Origin: Microbacteriaceae bacterium
GTDB lineage: Bacteria; Actinomycetota; Actinomycetes; Actinomycetales; Microbacteriaceae
DNA length: 45,622 bases
NCBI GenBank assembly: GCA_025464815.1
Contig: JAODMW010000113.1
Span: 1 to 45,622, forward strand
Reading direction: 5' to 3'
In this document: in pieces, positions 18,788 to 29,772 of the stretch
Layout of the letters: each line of letters starts with the position of its first letter
How positions within the stretch are numbered: position 1 is the first letter of the stretch
The notes under the pieces: model-generated
What the model was told of the DNA's origin: nothing
What the model saw: the letters and a program-made list of their open reading frames with translations, nothing else
Databases searched by the model: none
Translations under genes and position numbers: made by a program

Positions 18788-20202
18788 TAGTCAAGACTCC
18801 AATGCGACCCCGTCGGGGTGTCTTCGATCTGGATGCCCGCGGCAGACAGTTCGTCGCGGATGCGATCGGCCGACGCGAAATCACGCGCCCGGCGGGCCGT
18901 GTCCCTGTCCTCGAGAAGTTTCTCCACGAGAGTGGCGAGCGCTGCGCTCGCCGGTTCATTCACGGCAGTCTGCCACTCTACGGCCATCGGGTTGATTCCG
19001 AGAACCTCCGTCATCGCGAGAACCCGCGCCCGGATCTCCGCGACCCCGCCGAGGTCCTCCGCATCGAGGGCCGCGTTGCCCGCGCGAACCTGGTCGTGCA
19101 GCACGCCAAGGGCCTGCGGAATCGCGAGGTCGTCATCCATCGCTTCGGCGAACTCGTCCGGCACGACCTCCACACCGGTTCCCGCGAAACGGGTGTCGGA
19201 GAGTCGCCGCCGCGCACGATCGAGAAACACCTGGATGCGGTCGAGAGCGGCCTCCGCCTCGACCAGTGCACCATCGTGGTAGTCGATCGTCGAGCGGTAG
19301 TGTGCGGCGCCGAGATAGTAGCGAACGACGAGAGGATGCGCCTGGTCGAGGAACTCGGCGGCGAAGATCGAGTTGCCGAGCGACTTCGACATCTTCTGGC
19401 CATCGACGTTGACGAGTCCGTTGTGCACCCAGTGGTTCACGAACGCGTGACCCGCGGCGGTCGACTGCGCTAGCTCGTTCTCATGATGTGGAAAACGCAG
19501 GTCGAGGCCGCCGCCGTGGATGTCGAACTGCGTTCCGAGATATTGCGATGACATGGCCGAGCACTCGATGTGCCAGCCCGGACGGCCGTCGCCCCAGGGG
19601 GAGGGGAAGGATGCCGATGCCGGCTCTTCGGGTTTGTGGCCCTTCCAGAGCGCGAAGTCGCGAATATCCCGCTTCCCTCTCGACTGCGTATCCGCGGATG
19701 CCGCCATGTCGTCTGGCTTCTGGTTGGTGAGTTCGCCGTAGCTCGGCCATGAGGCGACGTCGAAGTAGACGTCGCCCGAGGCGTCGTCGGCGACGTAGGC
19801 GTGGCCGCGCTCGATGAGCTGCGCGATGAGAACCTGCATCTGCGGAATGCTCGCCGTCGCCCGAGGTTCGTAGGTCGGCGGCAGGATGCCCAGCTGCGTG
19901 TATCCGCGCGTGAACTCGAGTTCGTACCGGTAGGCCAGCGCCCACCACTCCTCGGTGGTGCCTGCGGCATTGGCGAGGATCTTGTCGTCGATGTCCGTGA
20001 CGTTACGCACCAGGGTGACGTTGTAGCCGCGGTACGACAGCCAGCGTCGCCACTGGTCGTAGACGAGCGCGGAGCGCAGGTGCCCGATGTGCGGTGAGGA
20101 CTGCACGGTCGGTCCACAGACGTAGATGCCGACTTCTCCGTCGATGAGCGGGACCAGGTCGACCAGGGCAGCGGTCCTGGAGTCGTAGAGGCGCACAGTC
20201 AC
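18787..20202 (-). CDS. cysS: Cysteine--tRNA ligase
   Basis: [49 protein letters not shown]. Confidence 0.97.
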   Translation of the reverse strand: MTVRLYDSRTAALVDLVPLIDGEVGIYVCGPTVQSSPHIGHLRSALVYDQWRRWLSYRGYNVTLVRNVTDIDDKILANAAGTTEEWWALAYRYELEFTRGYTQLGILPPTYEPRATASIPQMQVLIAQLIERGHAYVADDASGDVYFDVASWPSYGELTNQKPDDMAASADTQSRGKRDIRDFALWKGHKPEEPASASFPSPWGDGRPGWHIECSAMSSQYLGTQFDIHGGGLDLRFPHHENELAQSTAAGHAFVNHWVHNGLVNVDGQKMSKSLGNSIFAAEFLDQAHPLVVRYYLGAAHYRSTIDYHDGALVEAEAALDRIQVFLDRARRRLSDTRFAGTGVEVVPDEFAEAMDDDLAIPQALGVLHDQVRAGNAALDAEDLGGVAEIRARVLAMTEVLGINPMAVEWQTAVNEPASAALATLVEKLLEDRDTARRARDFASADRIRDELSAAGIQIEDTPTGSHWSLD

Positions 20203-20212
20203 AGGGGACAGC

Positions 20213-21391
20213 TTAACGACTGCGTTGCAGCAGGGCCGTTGCCATTACGGCGACGCCTTCGCCTGTGCCGGTGAAGCCGAGACCGTCCGATGTCGTCGCA
20301 GCGATGCTCACCGGAGCGCCGATGAGCGCGCCGAGGTAACTCTCGATCTCCGTGCGTCGTGCCGCCAGCTTGGGGTGGTTGGCCACGATCTGCACCGCGA
20401 CGTTGCCTACCGAGTAGCCGGCCCCGGTCACCAGTTTCACCGTCTCGGCGAGAAACACATCGCCATGAGCGCCGACGAAACGCTTCTCCGAAGTTCCGAA
20501 ACGGCCGCCGATGTCGCCGAGACCCGCGGCGGAGAGGAGCGCGTCGCAGATCGCGTGGCTCACGGCGTCGCCGTCGCTGTGTCCGGCGAGACCGGCTTCA
20601 TCCGGCCAGTAGAGGCCGCCCAGCCAGAGCGGACGCGCATCGTCGTAGGCGTGCACATCGATTCCGATGCCGGTGCGGATGCCGCTGCCACCACCCGCGA
20701 TAGATTCCGCCCGCCGCAGATCCCAGGCTGTGGTGATCTTGAAGGCCTGCGGATCGCCGGCGACGACCGACACCGGATGCCCGGCAGCCGCGAAGAGGGC
20801 GGCGTCATCGGTGAAGTCCTCGGTTGCCTCCGCGTAGGCGGCATCGAGCTCACGCCGCGGGAAGCCCTGCGGTGTCTGCACCGCCACGAGTTCTGAGCGA
20901 TCGATCGTCGCGACGGCGAGGCCGGCATCCGTCTTCTTGATCGTGTCGGTCACCGGCAACCCGGGGATCACCCCCGCCGCCGTATCGAGCACCGCGGCGA
21001 CCACCGCCTCGAAGAGCGCGGGGGGCGCGAATGCCCGGGCGGCGTCGTGCACGAGCACCACCTCGATCGTCGGGTCGAGCGCCGCAAGACCGGCCGCCAC
21101 CGATCCCTGTCGCGTCTCCGCTCCACTGACGACGATGATGCTGTCGATCGCCGCACCCGCCACCCCCCGAGAGATGCGGCGGGCGTCATCGAGACGAGCG
21201 GCCGGCGCGACGACCACGACCTGAACGGCAAAACCCATGCCGAAGATCGAATCGAGGGCATGCTCGAGAATCGTCCTGCCCGATACCGCGACGAAGGCCT
21301 TCGGCTCGGACTTGCCCAGCCTGCTGCCACTTCCGGCAGCAACAACGATGACCGCTACGGTCGGAACGTCGCTGCCGCCGCTAGGAGGCAA
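20213..21391 (-). CDS. ispDF: Bifunctional IspD/IspF fusion
   Basis: Isp[36 protein letters not shown]...[16 protein letters not shown]; Isp[60 protein letters not shown]. Start uncertain; a TTG near 21391 is one option. Confidence 0.92.
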   Translation of the reverse strand: MPPSGGSDVPTVAVIVVAAGSGSRLGKSEPKAFVAVSGRTILEHALDSIFGMGFAVQVVVVAPAARLDDARRISRGVAGAAIDSIIVVSGAETRQGSVAAGLAALDPTIEVVLVHDAARAFAPPALFEAVVAAVLDTAAGVIPGLPVTDTIKKTDAGLAVATIDRSELVAVQTPQGFPRRELDAAYAEATEDFTDDAALFAAAGHPVSVVAGDPQAFKITTAWDLRRAESIAGGGSGIRTGIGIDVHAYDDARPLWLGGLYWPDEAGLAGHSDGDAVSHAICDALLSAAGLGDIGGRFGTSEKRFVGAHGDVFLAETVKLVTGAGYSVGNVAVQIVANHPKLAARRTEIESYLGALIGAPVSIAATTSDGLGFTGTGEGVAVMATALLQRSR

Positions 21392-21863
21392 GAACCTCGT
21401 CGAGAACGGTCGATGCCTTCTCTTCGTCGGTCTTCTCGGCAAGGGCGAGTTCTGAGATCAGGATCTGGCGTGCCTTGGCGAGCATGCGCTTCTCACCGGC
21501 CGAAAGGCCGCGGTCCTGATCGCGGCGCCACAGGTCGCGAACGACCTCCGACACCTTGATGACGTCACCGGATGCGAGCTTCTCGAGGTTCGCCTTGTAC
21601 CGGCGCGACCAGTTGGTCGGCTCCTCCGTGAATGGGGCACGAAGCACGTCGAAGACCCTGTCGAGACCGTCCTGGCCGATGACATCGCGCACGCCGACGA
21701 GATCGACGTTGTCGGCCGGAACCTCGATCACCAGATCACCCTGAGTCACGTTCAGCTTGAGGTAGAGCTTCTCTTCGCCTTTGATGATTCGCGTCTTCAC
21801 CTCGACGATGGTTGCTGCACCATGGTGGGGATAAACGACAGTTTCGCCTACTTCGAAAAGCAT
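21381..21863 (-). CDS. carD: CarD family transcriptional regulator
   Basis: [63 protein letters not shown]...[18 protein letters not shown]. Confidence 0.96.
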   Translation of the reverse strand: MLFEVGETVVYPHHGAATIVEVKTRIIKGEEKLYLKLNVTQGDLVIEVPADNVDLVGVRDVIGQDGLDRVFDVLRAPFTEEPTNWSRRYKANLEKLASGDVIKVSEVVRDLWRRDQDRGLSAGEKRMLAKARQILISELALAEKTDEEKASTVLDEVLAS

Positions 21864-22022
21864 GGACTGACTCCGTTCCGTGGCCGCTAGTTTACCACAG
21901 GGGTCTCCCAGCCAACGGGGTCGCCCTGCCCGGACGCCCGCCGTCGGTAGGCTAAACTCCAAGCAGGTTTCCGTGGGCCACAGCCGCGATACGAAGCCGT
22001 TTTCTTTGTTCTGGAGGGTCCT

Positions 22023-22571
22023 GTGAGAGCACGCATCGCTGCATCCGTTGTCCTTGCGGCGGTGCTGTTGCTGTCGACGACCGCGTGTACATTCTTCGCG
22101 ACGCAGGCGACGCTCAAGCACTACGACCCCAGCGACGGCGTTGGTGCAACGATTGGCGATATCAACGTGCGCAACGCCCTGCTGCTGACCAAGGACGGCC
22201 AGGAAGCGAGCTTCCTCGTCAACCTCATCAACGACGGTCAGAATGCCGAAAGCGTGTTGATCCAGTACCAAGGCACCGATTCCCACGGCACGCGCGGCAA
22301 GATCGACGTCAAGGTGAGCCTCGACGCCGGAGAAGTGAAGACCTTCGGTTCCAAGGACACCCGCCAGCTCATCTTCAACGGCATCGGCACCGAGCCGGGC
22401 GCCCTGTTCCCCGTCTGGATCCAGTACGGCCAGGAGCCGGGGAAGCAGTTGCTCGTGCCCGTGCTCGACGGCAGCCTGGCCGAGTACGCCAACCTGCTGC
22501 CGACGCCGACGCCCACGCCGACCGTCACAGTCACGCCCACGCCGACGCCATCACCCTCAGCCAGCCAGTAG
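22023..22571 (+). CDS. Hypothetical lipoprotein with Pro/Thr-rich C-terminal tail
   Basis: Signal and lipobox [12 protein letters not shown]-terminus [23 protein letters not shown]. Confidence 0.75.
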   Translation: MRARIAASVVLAAVLLLSTTACTFFATQATLKHYDPSDGVGATIGDINVRNALLLTKDGQEASFLVNLINDGQNAESVLIQYQGTDSHGTRGKIDVKVSLDAGEVKTFGSKDTRQLIFNGIGTEPGALFPVWIQYGQEPGKQLLVPVLDGSLAEYANLLPTPTPTPTVTVTPTPTPSPSASQ

Positions 22572-22589
22572 AACCAGTGCGGCCGAAGC

Positions 22590-23270
22590 TCAGGCTTCGA
22601 AACGATATCCGAGCCCGCGCACGGTGACCAGCATCGTCGGGTCTGACGGAGCCTTCTCGATCTTCGAGCGGATGCGCTTGATGTGCACGTCGAGCGTCTT
22701 GGTGTCGCCGAAATAGTCGGCGCCCCACACCCGATCGATGAGTTGTCCCCGCGTGAGCACCCGACCCGAATTGCGCAACAACACCTCGAGCAATTCGAAT
22801 TCCTTGAGCGGCATGGCCGTCTCGGTACCGCGCACCGCGACGGTGTGGCGCTCGACGTCCATACGCACGTCGCCCGCCTCCAACACGGCCAGGTCGTCGT
22901 TGTCGTCGTCGACCCGGCGGCGCATGACGGCGCGGATGCGGGCGAGCAGTTCCCGAGTGGAATAGGGCTTGGTCACGTAGTCGTCCGCGCCCAGTTCGAG
23001 GCCGACCACGACATCCACTTCGCTGTCCTTGGCGGTAAGCATGATGATCGGCACCTGCGAGCGGCTGCGGATTTCACGGCAGACCTCGGTGCCGGGGATG
23101 CCGGGAAGCATCAGGTCGAGCAGCACGAGGTCGGACCCGTTGCGATCGAACTCGACGAGCGCGGCCGGGCCGTCGGCCGCGATGGTCGTCTCATACCCCT
23201 CCCGCCCGAGCAGAAAGGCGAGGGGCTCGCTGAGCGATGATTCGTCTTCGACGATCAGGATGCGGGTCAC
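22590..23270 (-). CDS. regX3: Response regulator RegX3/PhoP-type (OmpR family)
   Basis: MTRILIVEDESSLSEPLAFLLGREGYETTIAADG...LLDLMLPGIPGTEVCREIRSRSQVPIIMLTAKDSEVDVVVGLELGADDYVTKPYSTRELLARIRAVMRR; complete wHTH; next to a SenX3-like kinase and divergent phoU. Confidence 0.92.
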   Translation of the reverse strand: MTRILIVEDESSLSEPLAFLLGREGYETTIAADGPAALVEFDRNGSDLVLLDLMLPGIPGTEVCREIRSRSQVPIIMLTAKDSEVDVVVGLELGADDYVTKPYSTRELLARIRAVMRRRVDDDNDDLAVLEAGDVRMDVERHTVAVRGTETAMPLKEFELLEVLLRNSGRVLTRGQLIDRVWGADYFGDTKTLDVHIKRIRSKIEKAPSDPTMLVTVRGLGYRFEA

Positions 23271-23302
23271 GGTGTGGCCTCCGTCTGGGTTTTCATGAAC
23301 AC

Positions 23303-24454
23303 CTAGGCTTCCTTCAGTGATGCCTGGGCGGCCTGGGAGGCCTCCGGCAGGCGGATGGTGAACGTCGATCCGTTGCCCGGCTGGGACCAGACCCGGATGT
23401 CGCCGCCGTGGTTCTGCACCACGTGCTTCACAATGCTGAGACCGAGGCCGGAACCGCCGGTGTGGCGCGACCGGGCCGGGTCGATGCGGAAGAACCGCTC
23501 GAAGACCCGATCGCGTTCGTCTTCGGGGATGCCGATCCCCTGGTCCGTCACGGCGATCTCGACGATGCCGTCGGCGTTGCTCACGCCGACGCCGACCCTC
23601 GAGCCCTTTGGCGAATACTGGATGGCGTTGGCGATGAGGTTGTGGAGCGCGACCGCGAGCAGCGGCTCGTCACCGTAGACCTCGGCCCCGGCGTCGCCGC
23701 CGCTGGCGATCTCGACACGATTCGAGTCCGCCGCCACGCGGTTCTGGTCGATGGCCATGGCGACCACGTGGTCGATGTCGACGACTTCCGGCTTGGTCAG
23801 GGCATCCGCGGCCTGCAGCCGGGAGAGCTCGATGATCTCCTGCGTGATGCGGGCGAGGCGCTCGGCCTCCTTCGTGAGGCGCTTGGCGAACCGGCGCACC
23901 TGGTCGGGTTCGTCGGATGCCGCTTGCAGTGCCTCGGCGAGCAGGCCGACGGCGCCGATCGGAGTCTTGAGTTCGTGGCTGATGTTGGCCACGAAGTCCC
24001 GTCGTACATCATCGAGACGATACGACTCCGTGCGGTCCTCCGCGAGAAGCAGGATGTACCGCACGCCGAGCGGCGCCACCCGAACGAAGAGATAGATGTT
24101 GGCATCGCCGAAGGGTCCGCGTGCGAGTTCGAGCTCCTGGGTGACCGGTTCGCCGCTTCGTCGAACCCGGTCGACCAGGGCGACGAGCTCCGGATGCACG
24201 AGCGCCTGGTTCCAGACGAGACCGAAGGCCATCGCACCCGGGCTCGCCTTCACGACGTTGTTCGACGGGTCGAGCACGACTCCGGCAGATTCGAGTGCTT
24301 CGATCACCTGGTCGATGCCGTCCGGAACTGCCGTGCTCACGACATCCGCAGCGCGCTTGCCCCGGCGGGCGGAAACCACGAGGACACCGACGATGGCGGC
24401 GCCGGTGAGAACACCGAAGACCAGCGACAGCGGCACCAGCCAGGTGGAGTCCAT
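23303..24454 (-). CDS. senX3: Sensor histidine kinase SenX3-like
   Basis: DFVANISHELKTPIGAVGLLAEALQ; AVALHNLIANAIQYSPKG; DQGIGIPEDERDRVFERFFRIDPARSRHTGGSGLGLSIVKHVVQNHGG. Confidence 0.93.
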   Translation of the reverse strand: MDSTWLVPLSLVFGVLTGAAIVGVLVVSARRGKRAADVVSTAVPDGIDQVIEALESAGVVLDPSNNVVKASPGAMAFGLVWNQALVHPELVALVDRVRRSGEPVTQELELARGPFGDANIYLFVRVAPLGVRYILLLAEDRTESYRLDDVRRDFVANISHELKTPIGAVGLLAEALQAASDEPDQVRRFAKRLTKEAERLARITQEIIELSRLQAADALTKPEVVDIDHVVAMAIDQNRVAADSNRVEIASGGDAGAEVYGDEPLLAVALHNLIANAIQYSPKGSRVGVGVSNADGIVEIAVTDQGIGIPEDERDRVFERFFRIDPARSRHTGGSGLGLSIVKHVVQNHGGDIRVWSQPGNGSTFTIRLPEASQAAQASLKEA

Positions 24455-24526
24455 AGCGACTAGATTAGTTACATATCAGGGCTTGCCCGGTCTGTGGTGG
24501 CTGCCTCAGGCGGTACTTTGGGAGTT

Positions 24527-24559
24527 GTTCAGGTCCCCATCACTCGCCGTTAACCTGCG
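24527..24559. promoter_or_regulatory. Possible PHO-box half-sites in the senX3/phoU divergent region
   Basis: gttcaggtccc-catcactcgcc-gttaacctgcg: two GTTnA-type half-sites 22 bp apart. Confidence 0.35.
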
Positions 24560-24617
24560 CGGGGCAGTGTGACCTCAACTGTGCGGGTACTACTGCCCGC
24601 AGCGAAAGGGACGTGAA

Positions 24618-25271
24618 ATGCGCGAGGTATTCCAACAGGAACTGGCGGAAGTACAGGAGCGCCTCGTCGAGATTTCCGGCCTTGTCGCGGTGGCGATCGA
24701 GAATGCGACCACGGCCTTCAACGAGTCGAACGTGTCGCTCGCCGAGACGGTGATCGACGATGACACGAAGATCGACGAGGCGGCGATCGCCCTCGACGAG
24801 CTTGCCATCAACATCCTCGCCCGCCAGCAGCCCGTCGCTCGCGATCTCCGCATCGTCGTGAGCGCCCTCCGCATCAGCGCATCGCTTGAGCGCATGGGCG
24901 ACATGGCAGAGCACATCGCCCAACTCGCCCGCTACCGCTTCCCCGACAAGGTCGTTCCGAAGTCGCTGCGCGGAACCTTCTCCGAGCTCGGCCGTCTCGA
25001 CGTGCAGATCGCGAAGAAGCTGACCGAGCTGCTGCGCACCGAAGACGTCCGTCTCGCAGAAGAGATCCGCAACGACGACGATCAGATCGACGCACTGCAC
25101 CTCAGCGTCTTCGACAAGGTTCTCGGCGAGACCTGGAAGGGCGCGGCCGTCGATACGGTCGACTCGACCCTCGCATCGCGCTACCACGAGCGTTTCGCGG
25201 ACCACGCGGTGTCCATCGCCAAGAAGGTCCAGTACCTCGCTACGGGCGATTGGGTGGCCGTCGACGCCTAA
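24618..25271 (+). CDS. phoU: Phosphate signalling complex protein PhoU
   Basis: MREVFQQELAEVQERLVEISGLVAVAIENATTAFNESNVSLAETVIDDDTKIDEAAIALDELAINILARQQPVARDLRIVVSALRISASLERMGDMAEHIAQLARYR. Confidence 0.96.
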   Translation: MREVFQQELAEVQERLVEISGLVAVAIENATTAFNESNVSLAETVIDDDTKIDEAAIALDELAINILARQQPVARDLRIVVSALRISASLERMGDMAEHIAQLARYRFPDKVVPKSLRGTFSELGRLDVQIAKKLTELLRTEDVRLAEEIRNDDDQIDALHLSVFDKVLGETWKGAAVDTVDSTLASRYHERFADHAVSIAKKVQYLATGDWVAVDA

Positions 25272-25304
25272 CGGGCGCTGAGGTGCTGGCTCCGGGGACG
25301 GGAG

Positions 25305-26051
25305 TTACTTCTTGTTGCCCTGCGCTGCGACAGCCGCGGCACCGGCGGCGGCGGCTTCCGGGTCGAGGTATTCGCCCGGCTTCAGAGGCAGGAAGTCGTC
25401 CCCCAGGGTGTAGACGAGCGGGATGCCGGTCGGGATGTTGAGTTCCGCGATATCCGCATCGGAGATATCGTCGAGGTGCTTGACCAGCGCACGCAGGGAG
25501 TTGCCGTGCGCGGTCACGAGCACCGTCTTGCCCGCAGCGAGGTCGACCTTGATGTCGGACTCCCAGTAGGGCAGCATCCGGTCGATCACCAGTTTGAGGG
25601 ATTCGGTGCGTGGTAGTTCGGCGCCAAGACCTGCATAGCGGGGGTCGTGAGCCTGGGAGAACTCGCTATCGTCGTCGAGCGGCGGCGGCGGAACGTCGAA
25701 GGAGCGACGCCAGGTCATGAACTGCTCCTGGCCGTACTGCTCGAGGGTCTGTGCCTTGTCCTTGCCCTGCAGGGCGCCGTAGTGGCGCTCGTTGAGGCGC
25801 CAGCTGCGCTTGACGTCGATCCAGTCCCGGTCGGCGACATCGAGAGCGATGTTGGCGGTGTGGATCGCGCGCTTGAGCACAGAGGTGTACTGGATCTCCG
25901 GCAGGATGCCCGACTCCGCAATGAGTTCGCCGGCGCGCGTCGCCTCGGCTCGGCCCTGGTCGCTCAGGTCGACGTCGACCCAGCCGGTGAAGAGGTTTTT
26001 CGTGTTCCAGTCGCTGTTGCCGTGGCGCAACAGGATGAGCGTGTGGGTCAT
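25305..26051 (-). CDS. gpmA: 2,3-bisphosphoglycerate-dependent phosphoglycerate mutase
   Basis: [40 protein letters not shown]...[44 protein letters not shown]. Confidence 0.97.
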   Translation of the reverse strand: MTHTLILLRHGNSDWNTKNLFTGWVDVDLSDQGRAEATRAGELIAESGILPEIQYTSVLKRAIHTANIALDVADRDWIDVKRSWRLNERHYGALQGKDKAQTLEQYGQEQFMTWRRSFDVPPPPLDDDSEFSQAHDPRYAGLGAELPRTESLKLVIDRMLPYWESDIKVDLAAGKTVLVTAHGNSLRALVKHLDDISDADIAELNIPTGIPLVYTLGDDFLPLKPGEYLDPEAAAAGAAAVAAQGNKK

Positions 26052-26122
26052 GCCCCAACTCTACCGACGGCACGTGCTGCTTCGCCGTGACGAGAGGCCG
26101 AGCACGGCTGGGATACTGGGAT

Positions 26123-26908
26123 ATGCCCATCGGCTCGATCACTCGCGGAACGACGGGCACCAACCGCCTGCGGCGAATCGATCGCTGGATCGCCCAGCTT
26201 CCGGCGGTACGCCACTCGTCGGCGCCGCTCGTCGTCGACCTCGGCTACGGGGCGTCTGCGACGACGACGCTCGAGCTGCATCAGCGACTCGGCCGGGTGC
26301 GGGCGGAGACGGAAGTGATCGGCATCGAAATCGATCCTGCGCGGGTGAAGCTGGCATCCGCATCCGTCAAGCCGGGCGTGAGCTTTCGGCTGGGTGGCTT
26401 CGAAGTCCCGCTGCCTCCGGGTCGCCTTGCCACGGTCATCAGGGCGCTGAACGTTCTTCGGCAGTACGACGAGTCGGCCGTGCTCGACGCATGGAAGATC
26501 ATGGTGTCGCGGCTCGAGCCCGGGGGCGTGCTCGTGGAGGGGACGTGCAACGAGGTCGGCCGCGTCGCCAGCTGGGTGGATGTCACGGCGGAGGGTCCCC
26601 AGACCCTCACGATCAGCCTCCGCCTCGCCGACCTTGAGAAGCCGTCGATCGTGGCGGAACGACTGCCGAAGGTACTCATCCACCGGAACGTGCCAGGCGA
26701 GAAGATCCACACCTTCCTGCTCGACCTCGACCGGCATTGGCAGCTGAACTCGCCGCTCTCCGTCTACGGGCCGTCGCAGCGCTGGATCGCGACGGCGCAG
26801 GGGCTGGCATCCGACGGCTGGCCCGTGCTGGGTACCAGGTCCCGCTGGAAGCTCGGCGAGCTCACAGTGGCCTGGGAAGCGATCGCGCCGAATGGGTTCG
26901 CGTGGTGA
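26123..26908 (+). CDS. Class I SAM-dependent methyltransferase-like protein
   Basis: APLVVDLGYGASATTTLELHQRLGRVRAETEVIGIEIDPARVKLA...ATVIRALNVLRQYDESAVLDAWKIMVSRLEPGGVLVEGTCNE. Confidence 0.8.
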   Translation: MPIGSITRGTTGTNRLRRIDRWIAQLPAVRHSSAPLVVDLGYGASATTTLELHQRLGRVRAETEVIGIEIDPARVKLASASVKPGVSFRLGGFEVPLPPGRLATVIRALNVLRQYDESAVLDAWKIMVSRLEPGGVLVEGTCNEVGRVASWVDVTAEGPQTLTISLRLADLEKPSIVAERLPKVLIHRNVPGEKIHTFLLDLDRHWQLNSPLSVYGPSQRWIATAQGLASDGWPVLGTRSRWKLGELTVAWEAIAPNGFAW

Positions 26909-26946
26909 GACAGTAGCGGCAAGAAGGCAGCAGGGCAGACGGTCGG

Positions 26947-28044
26947 CTATACCTCGGGCAGGATCGCTCGCGCCTTGTCTTCCGCCAGACCCGCCGCGGT
27001 GAGCAGATCGACGAGAAGCGGTCGCAGCATGAGGACCACGGCGGAGTCCGTGATCGGGGCGCCCTTCGCGACGGTGTCCGGTCGCAGCCGCTCGGCGATC
27101 GCGACGAGGCCCACGCGCACCGTGTCGGCGAGCCGTGGATCATCGAGGCTCTGTGCCAGAAGCTGCACCGACGTCACGAGGTTCGCGACGATCGACGCGA
27201 TCGCGGGTCGCTCGACCCCGTCGCGGACGAGGAAGTCGATGCGGCGGCTGATCACCCTGAGGTTGCGAGTCGCGAGATCCATCCCGCGCAGTACTCGCGA
27301 CTGCGCCTCGAGATCCGGGCCGCGCCGCCGCTGCAGCGGAGAGATGCGGGCAATCGCTCGTGCGGAGTCGAGCGAAGAGCCCCAGTCGTCGATGACCGGC
27401 TGTGTTGCACGCAAGCGCTCGAGAGCGCGCTCGGCAGCCGATTGGTCGGCGCGGTCGAGTGCTGTGACAAGCGAGGACAGCGAGTCGGTGAACGCCGCGA
27501 AGAGTCGCTTGGCATCCGACAGCGCGATACGTCGGAGGTCCCTGGGGAGCAGCGCAGTGACGAGCAGCGCCATTGCGCCTCCGATGATTCCGTCGATGCT
27601 CCGCACGAATGGACCGCCCGCGGGCGCGGGGATGAGCATGACGAGCATCGATTGCACACCGGCAGCCACCGCGAACGCGTTGCTGGACGACAGTAGTCGC
27701 GCGACCAGCAGCGTGACGAACAACACGAGAGCGATCTGCCAGAGACCGTCACCGATGAGCAGCAGGAGCAACTCGCTGAGTGCGATGCCGATGACGATGC
27801 CGACAGCCGACTCGAGCACGCGCACCGGGCGCGCGTCCCGCACGAATCCGAGGCTCGAAATGGTCACGGTGACGGCCATCAGCGGCACGGCGTGACCGAG
27901 AAGAAAGCGGGCGATCGCATAGCCGAGCGTTGCGGCGACGACGATCTGCAGTGCGGGGACGATGGAGCCCACGACCCGCCCGCCAGAACCCCGGAAATCG
28001 AGGGTACTCAACAGGCCGGCACGCGGCGGCAGACCCGAGGACAC
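26947..28044 (-). CDS. FUSC family / aromatic-acid-exporter-like membrane protein
   Basis: IVPALQIVVAATLGYAIARFLLGHAVPLMAVTVTISSLGFVRDARPVRVLESAVGIVIGIALSELLLLLIGDG, FUSC-like N-terminal membrane half. Confidence 0.82.
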   Translation of the reverse strand: MSSGLPPRAGLLSTLDFRGSGGRVVGSIVPALQIVVAATLGYAIARFLLGHAVPLMAVTVTISSLGFVRDARPVRVLESAVGIVIGIALSELLLLLIGDGLWQIALVLFVTLLVARLLSSSNAFAVAAGVQSMLVMLIPAPAGGPFVRSIDGIIGGAMALLVTALLPRDLRRIALSDAKRLFAAFTDSLSSLVTALDRADQSAAERALERLRATQPVIDDWGSSLDSARAIARISPLQRRRGPDLEAQSRVLRGMDLATRNLRVISRRIDFLVRDGVERPAIASIVANLVTSVQLLAQSLDDPRLADTVRVGLVAIAERLRPDTVAKGAPITDSAVVLMLRPLLVDLLTAAGLAEDKARAILPEV

Positions 28045-28047
28045 GAT

Positions 28048-29130
28048 CTATCGCTTGACAGCGCCGAGTCGCGGCAGCCGGGGGACGTTCGCGGAAGCCC
28101 CGGCATCCGGTGGCACGACGACCTCCTGGGCGGCCGGGACGAGGACGCCCTCCGCGCGCACGGCGAGCTCTGCCGCGGGGTCCGTCGAGCGTTTGATCAC
28201 GGCGAGCGCGATCGGTCCGAGTTCGAAGTGCATGGCTACGGATGTCACGAGACCGACGACCGTTTCGCCGAGAAGTACCTCGTCCCCCTGTCTCGGCAGC
28301 ACGGCATCCGAACCGTCGAGGTGGAGCATCACGAGGCGTCGCGGCGGATGCCCGAGGTTGTGCACCTTGGCGACCGTCTCCTGTCCGCGATAGCAACCCT
28401 TGCTGAGGTGGACCGCCGAGCGCAGCCAGTCCAGCTCGTGCGGGATCGACTTTTCATCGGCCTCGGTGGCGAACCGGGGACGCCATGCCTCGATGCGCAG
28501 CGCCTCGAGTGCGAGGACCCCGGCGAGCGGAAGGTCGATGGCCGCAAGGTCAGCGCGGGCGACGAGAACCTCGCTGTAGGTCCACCCTGCCGCGGGGTGC
28601 TTGGCGACCACCGCGTACTGGTGTCCACCGGGCACGACGGACACCCAGGGATCGTGCCAGACCAGCGGTACCCCGTTCGGCGAGGCGACGGGAAGCGCGA
28701 GTGAGCCGAGCGTTCCGACCGTGGCGAATTCGTCCGTGCGGTCGGCGAGTTCGACGCGGAGCATGAAGCGCATCTTGTCGAGCCAGGCGAAGAGGCCGGG
28801 CGCTTCGTCACGCTCGACGAGCAACCACAGCGCGACACCGTCGTCGACGAGTCGCACGGCGTATTCGAGCCGACCGGTCGGATCGAGCAGTAGCGTCTCG
28901 CTCGACTCCCCCGGCGTCAGACCCGCGACGCTCTGGCTCGTGAGCGAGTCGATCCAGCTCAGCCGATCAGGTCCTGTAACGGTCAGAACCGCGCGATGAG
29001 AGAGATCGACGATGGCTTCACCCGCGGCGAGCGCACGCTGTTCGGCGAGGGGGTTGCCATAGTGGGCGGCAACGCCCGCATCTCGATCCGTGGCCTCGAC
29101 GGCGCCCGGCCTCAGGAGAAAGTCACTCAA
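28048..29130 (-). CDS. ygfZ: Folate-binding protein YgfZ (GcvT-like)
   Basis: VDLSHRAVLTVTGPDRLSWIDSLTSQSVAGLTPGESSETLLLDPTGRLEYAVRLVDDG...VHLSKGCYRGQETVAKVHNLGHPPRRLVMLHLDG (KGCYxGQE motif). Confidence 0.94.
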   Translation of the reverse strand: MSDFLLRPGAVEATDRDAGVAAHYGNPLAEQRALAAGEAIVDLSHRAVLTVTGPDRLSWIDSLTSQSVAGLTPGESSETLLLDPTGRLEYAVRLVDDGVALWLLVERDEAPGLFAWLDKMRFMLRVELADRTDEFATVGTLGSLALPVASPNGVPLVWHDPWVSVVPGGHQYAVVAKHPAAGWTYSEVLVARADLAAIDLPLAGVLALEALRIEAWRPRFATEADEKSIPHELDWLRSAVHLSKGCYRGQETVAKVHNLGHPPRRLVMLHLDGSDAVLPRQGDEVLLGETVVGLVTSVAMHFELGPIALAVIKRSTDPAAELAVRAEGVLVPAAQEVVVPPDAGASANVPRLPRLGAVKR

Positions 29131-29743
29131 GGCGGGCCAGCCGACCGGATGCGTGTGTCGCGAGTTCCTGGCCGAGAGCCGCGATGTCCCAGGCCCAGAG
29201 GAGATGGTTCTCGACGAGGCCGTAGATCCGTGTGGATGCGGTGTGCTCCTTCGAGGTGACAGAGCGCATCACGGCATCCGTCGCCAGATCGATACGCGGC
29301 CCCTTCACCTGGCCGACGTAGAGTTCGCTGACACCGCCCGGATGCAAAATCGACACCTCGATGTCGAAACCGTCGGATGCATTCCGCAGGGTCTCCACGG
29401 CGCGAGCCGTCGTGAAGGGCTGCGCGCCGACACCGCGCAGAAGACCAGGGCCCGGATCGCCCTCGGTCGCCGCTCGGCTCAGCCGCCAGTATCCGGTCTC
29501 GGTTGCGAGAGGCTGCGACTCCATCGCCTGCCCCGACCCGATCGAAGGATCGAGCAACCACGTGTACGAGGTGTAGTTGAGGTGCGGCAGACCGTCGTGA
29601 CTGAAGCTGAGACGCTGACCGAACTCATAGTTGCGGGTTTCCTCGCCGACCTCGTAGTTGACGACGCCGGTGCCCTCCCAGACCCCGATCAGCCAGGAAA
29701 GAGGAACCAGCTCGGCCGGCAGGTTGGCGTCGAGCTCGATCAT
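29123..29743 (-). CDS. FABP family protein (nitrobindin-like, DUF1794)
   Basis: LSWLIGVWEGTGVVNYEVGEETRNYEFGQRLSFSHDGLPHLNYTSYTWLLD...ETGYWRL, GxWxGxG motif. Confidence 0.9.
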   Translation of the reverse strand: MIELDANLPAELVPLSWLIGVWEGTGVVNYEVGEETRNYEFGQRLSFSHDGLPHLNYTSYTWLLDPSIGSGQAMESQPLATETGYWRLSRAATEGDPGPGLLRGVGAQPFTTARAVETLRNASDGFDIEVSILHPGGVSELYVGQVKGPRIDLATDAVMRSVTSKEHTASTRIYGLVENHLLWAWDIAALGQELATHASGRLARLE

Positions 29744-29772
29744 GAGCGAGATTCGATCATGAGCTGCGACTA

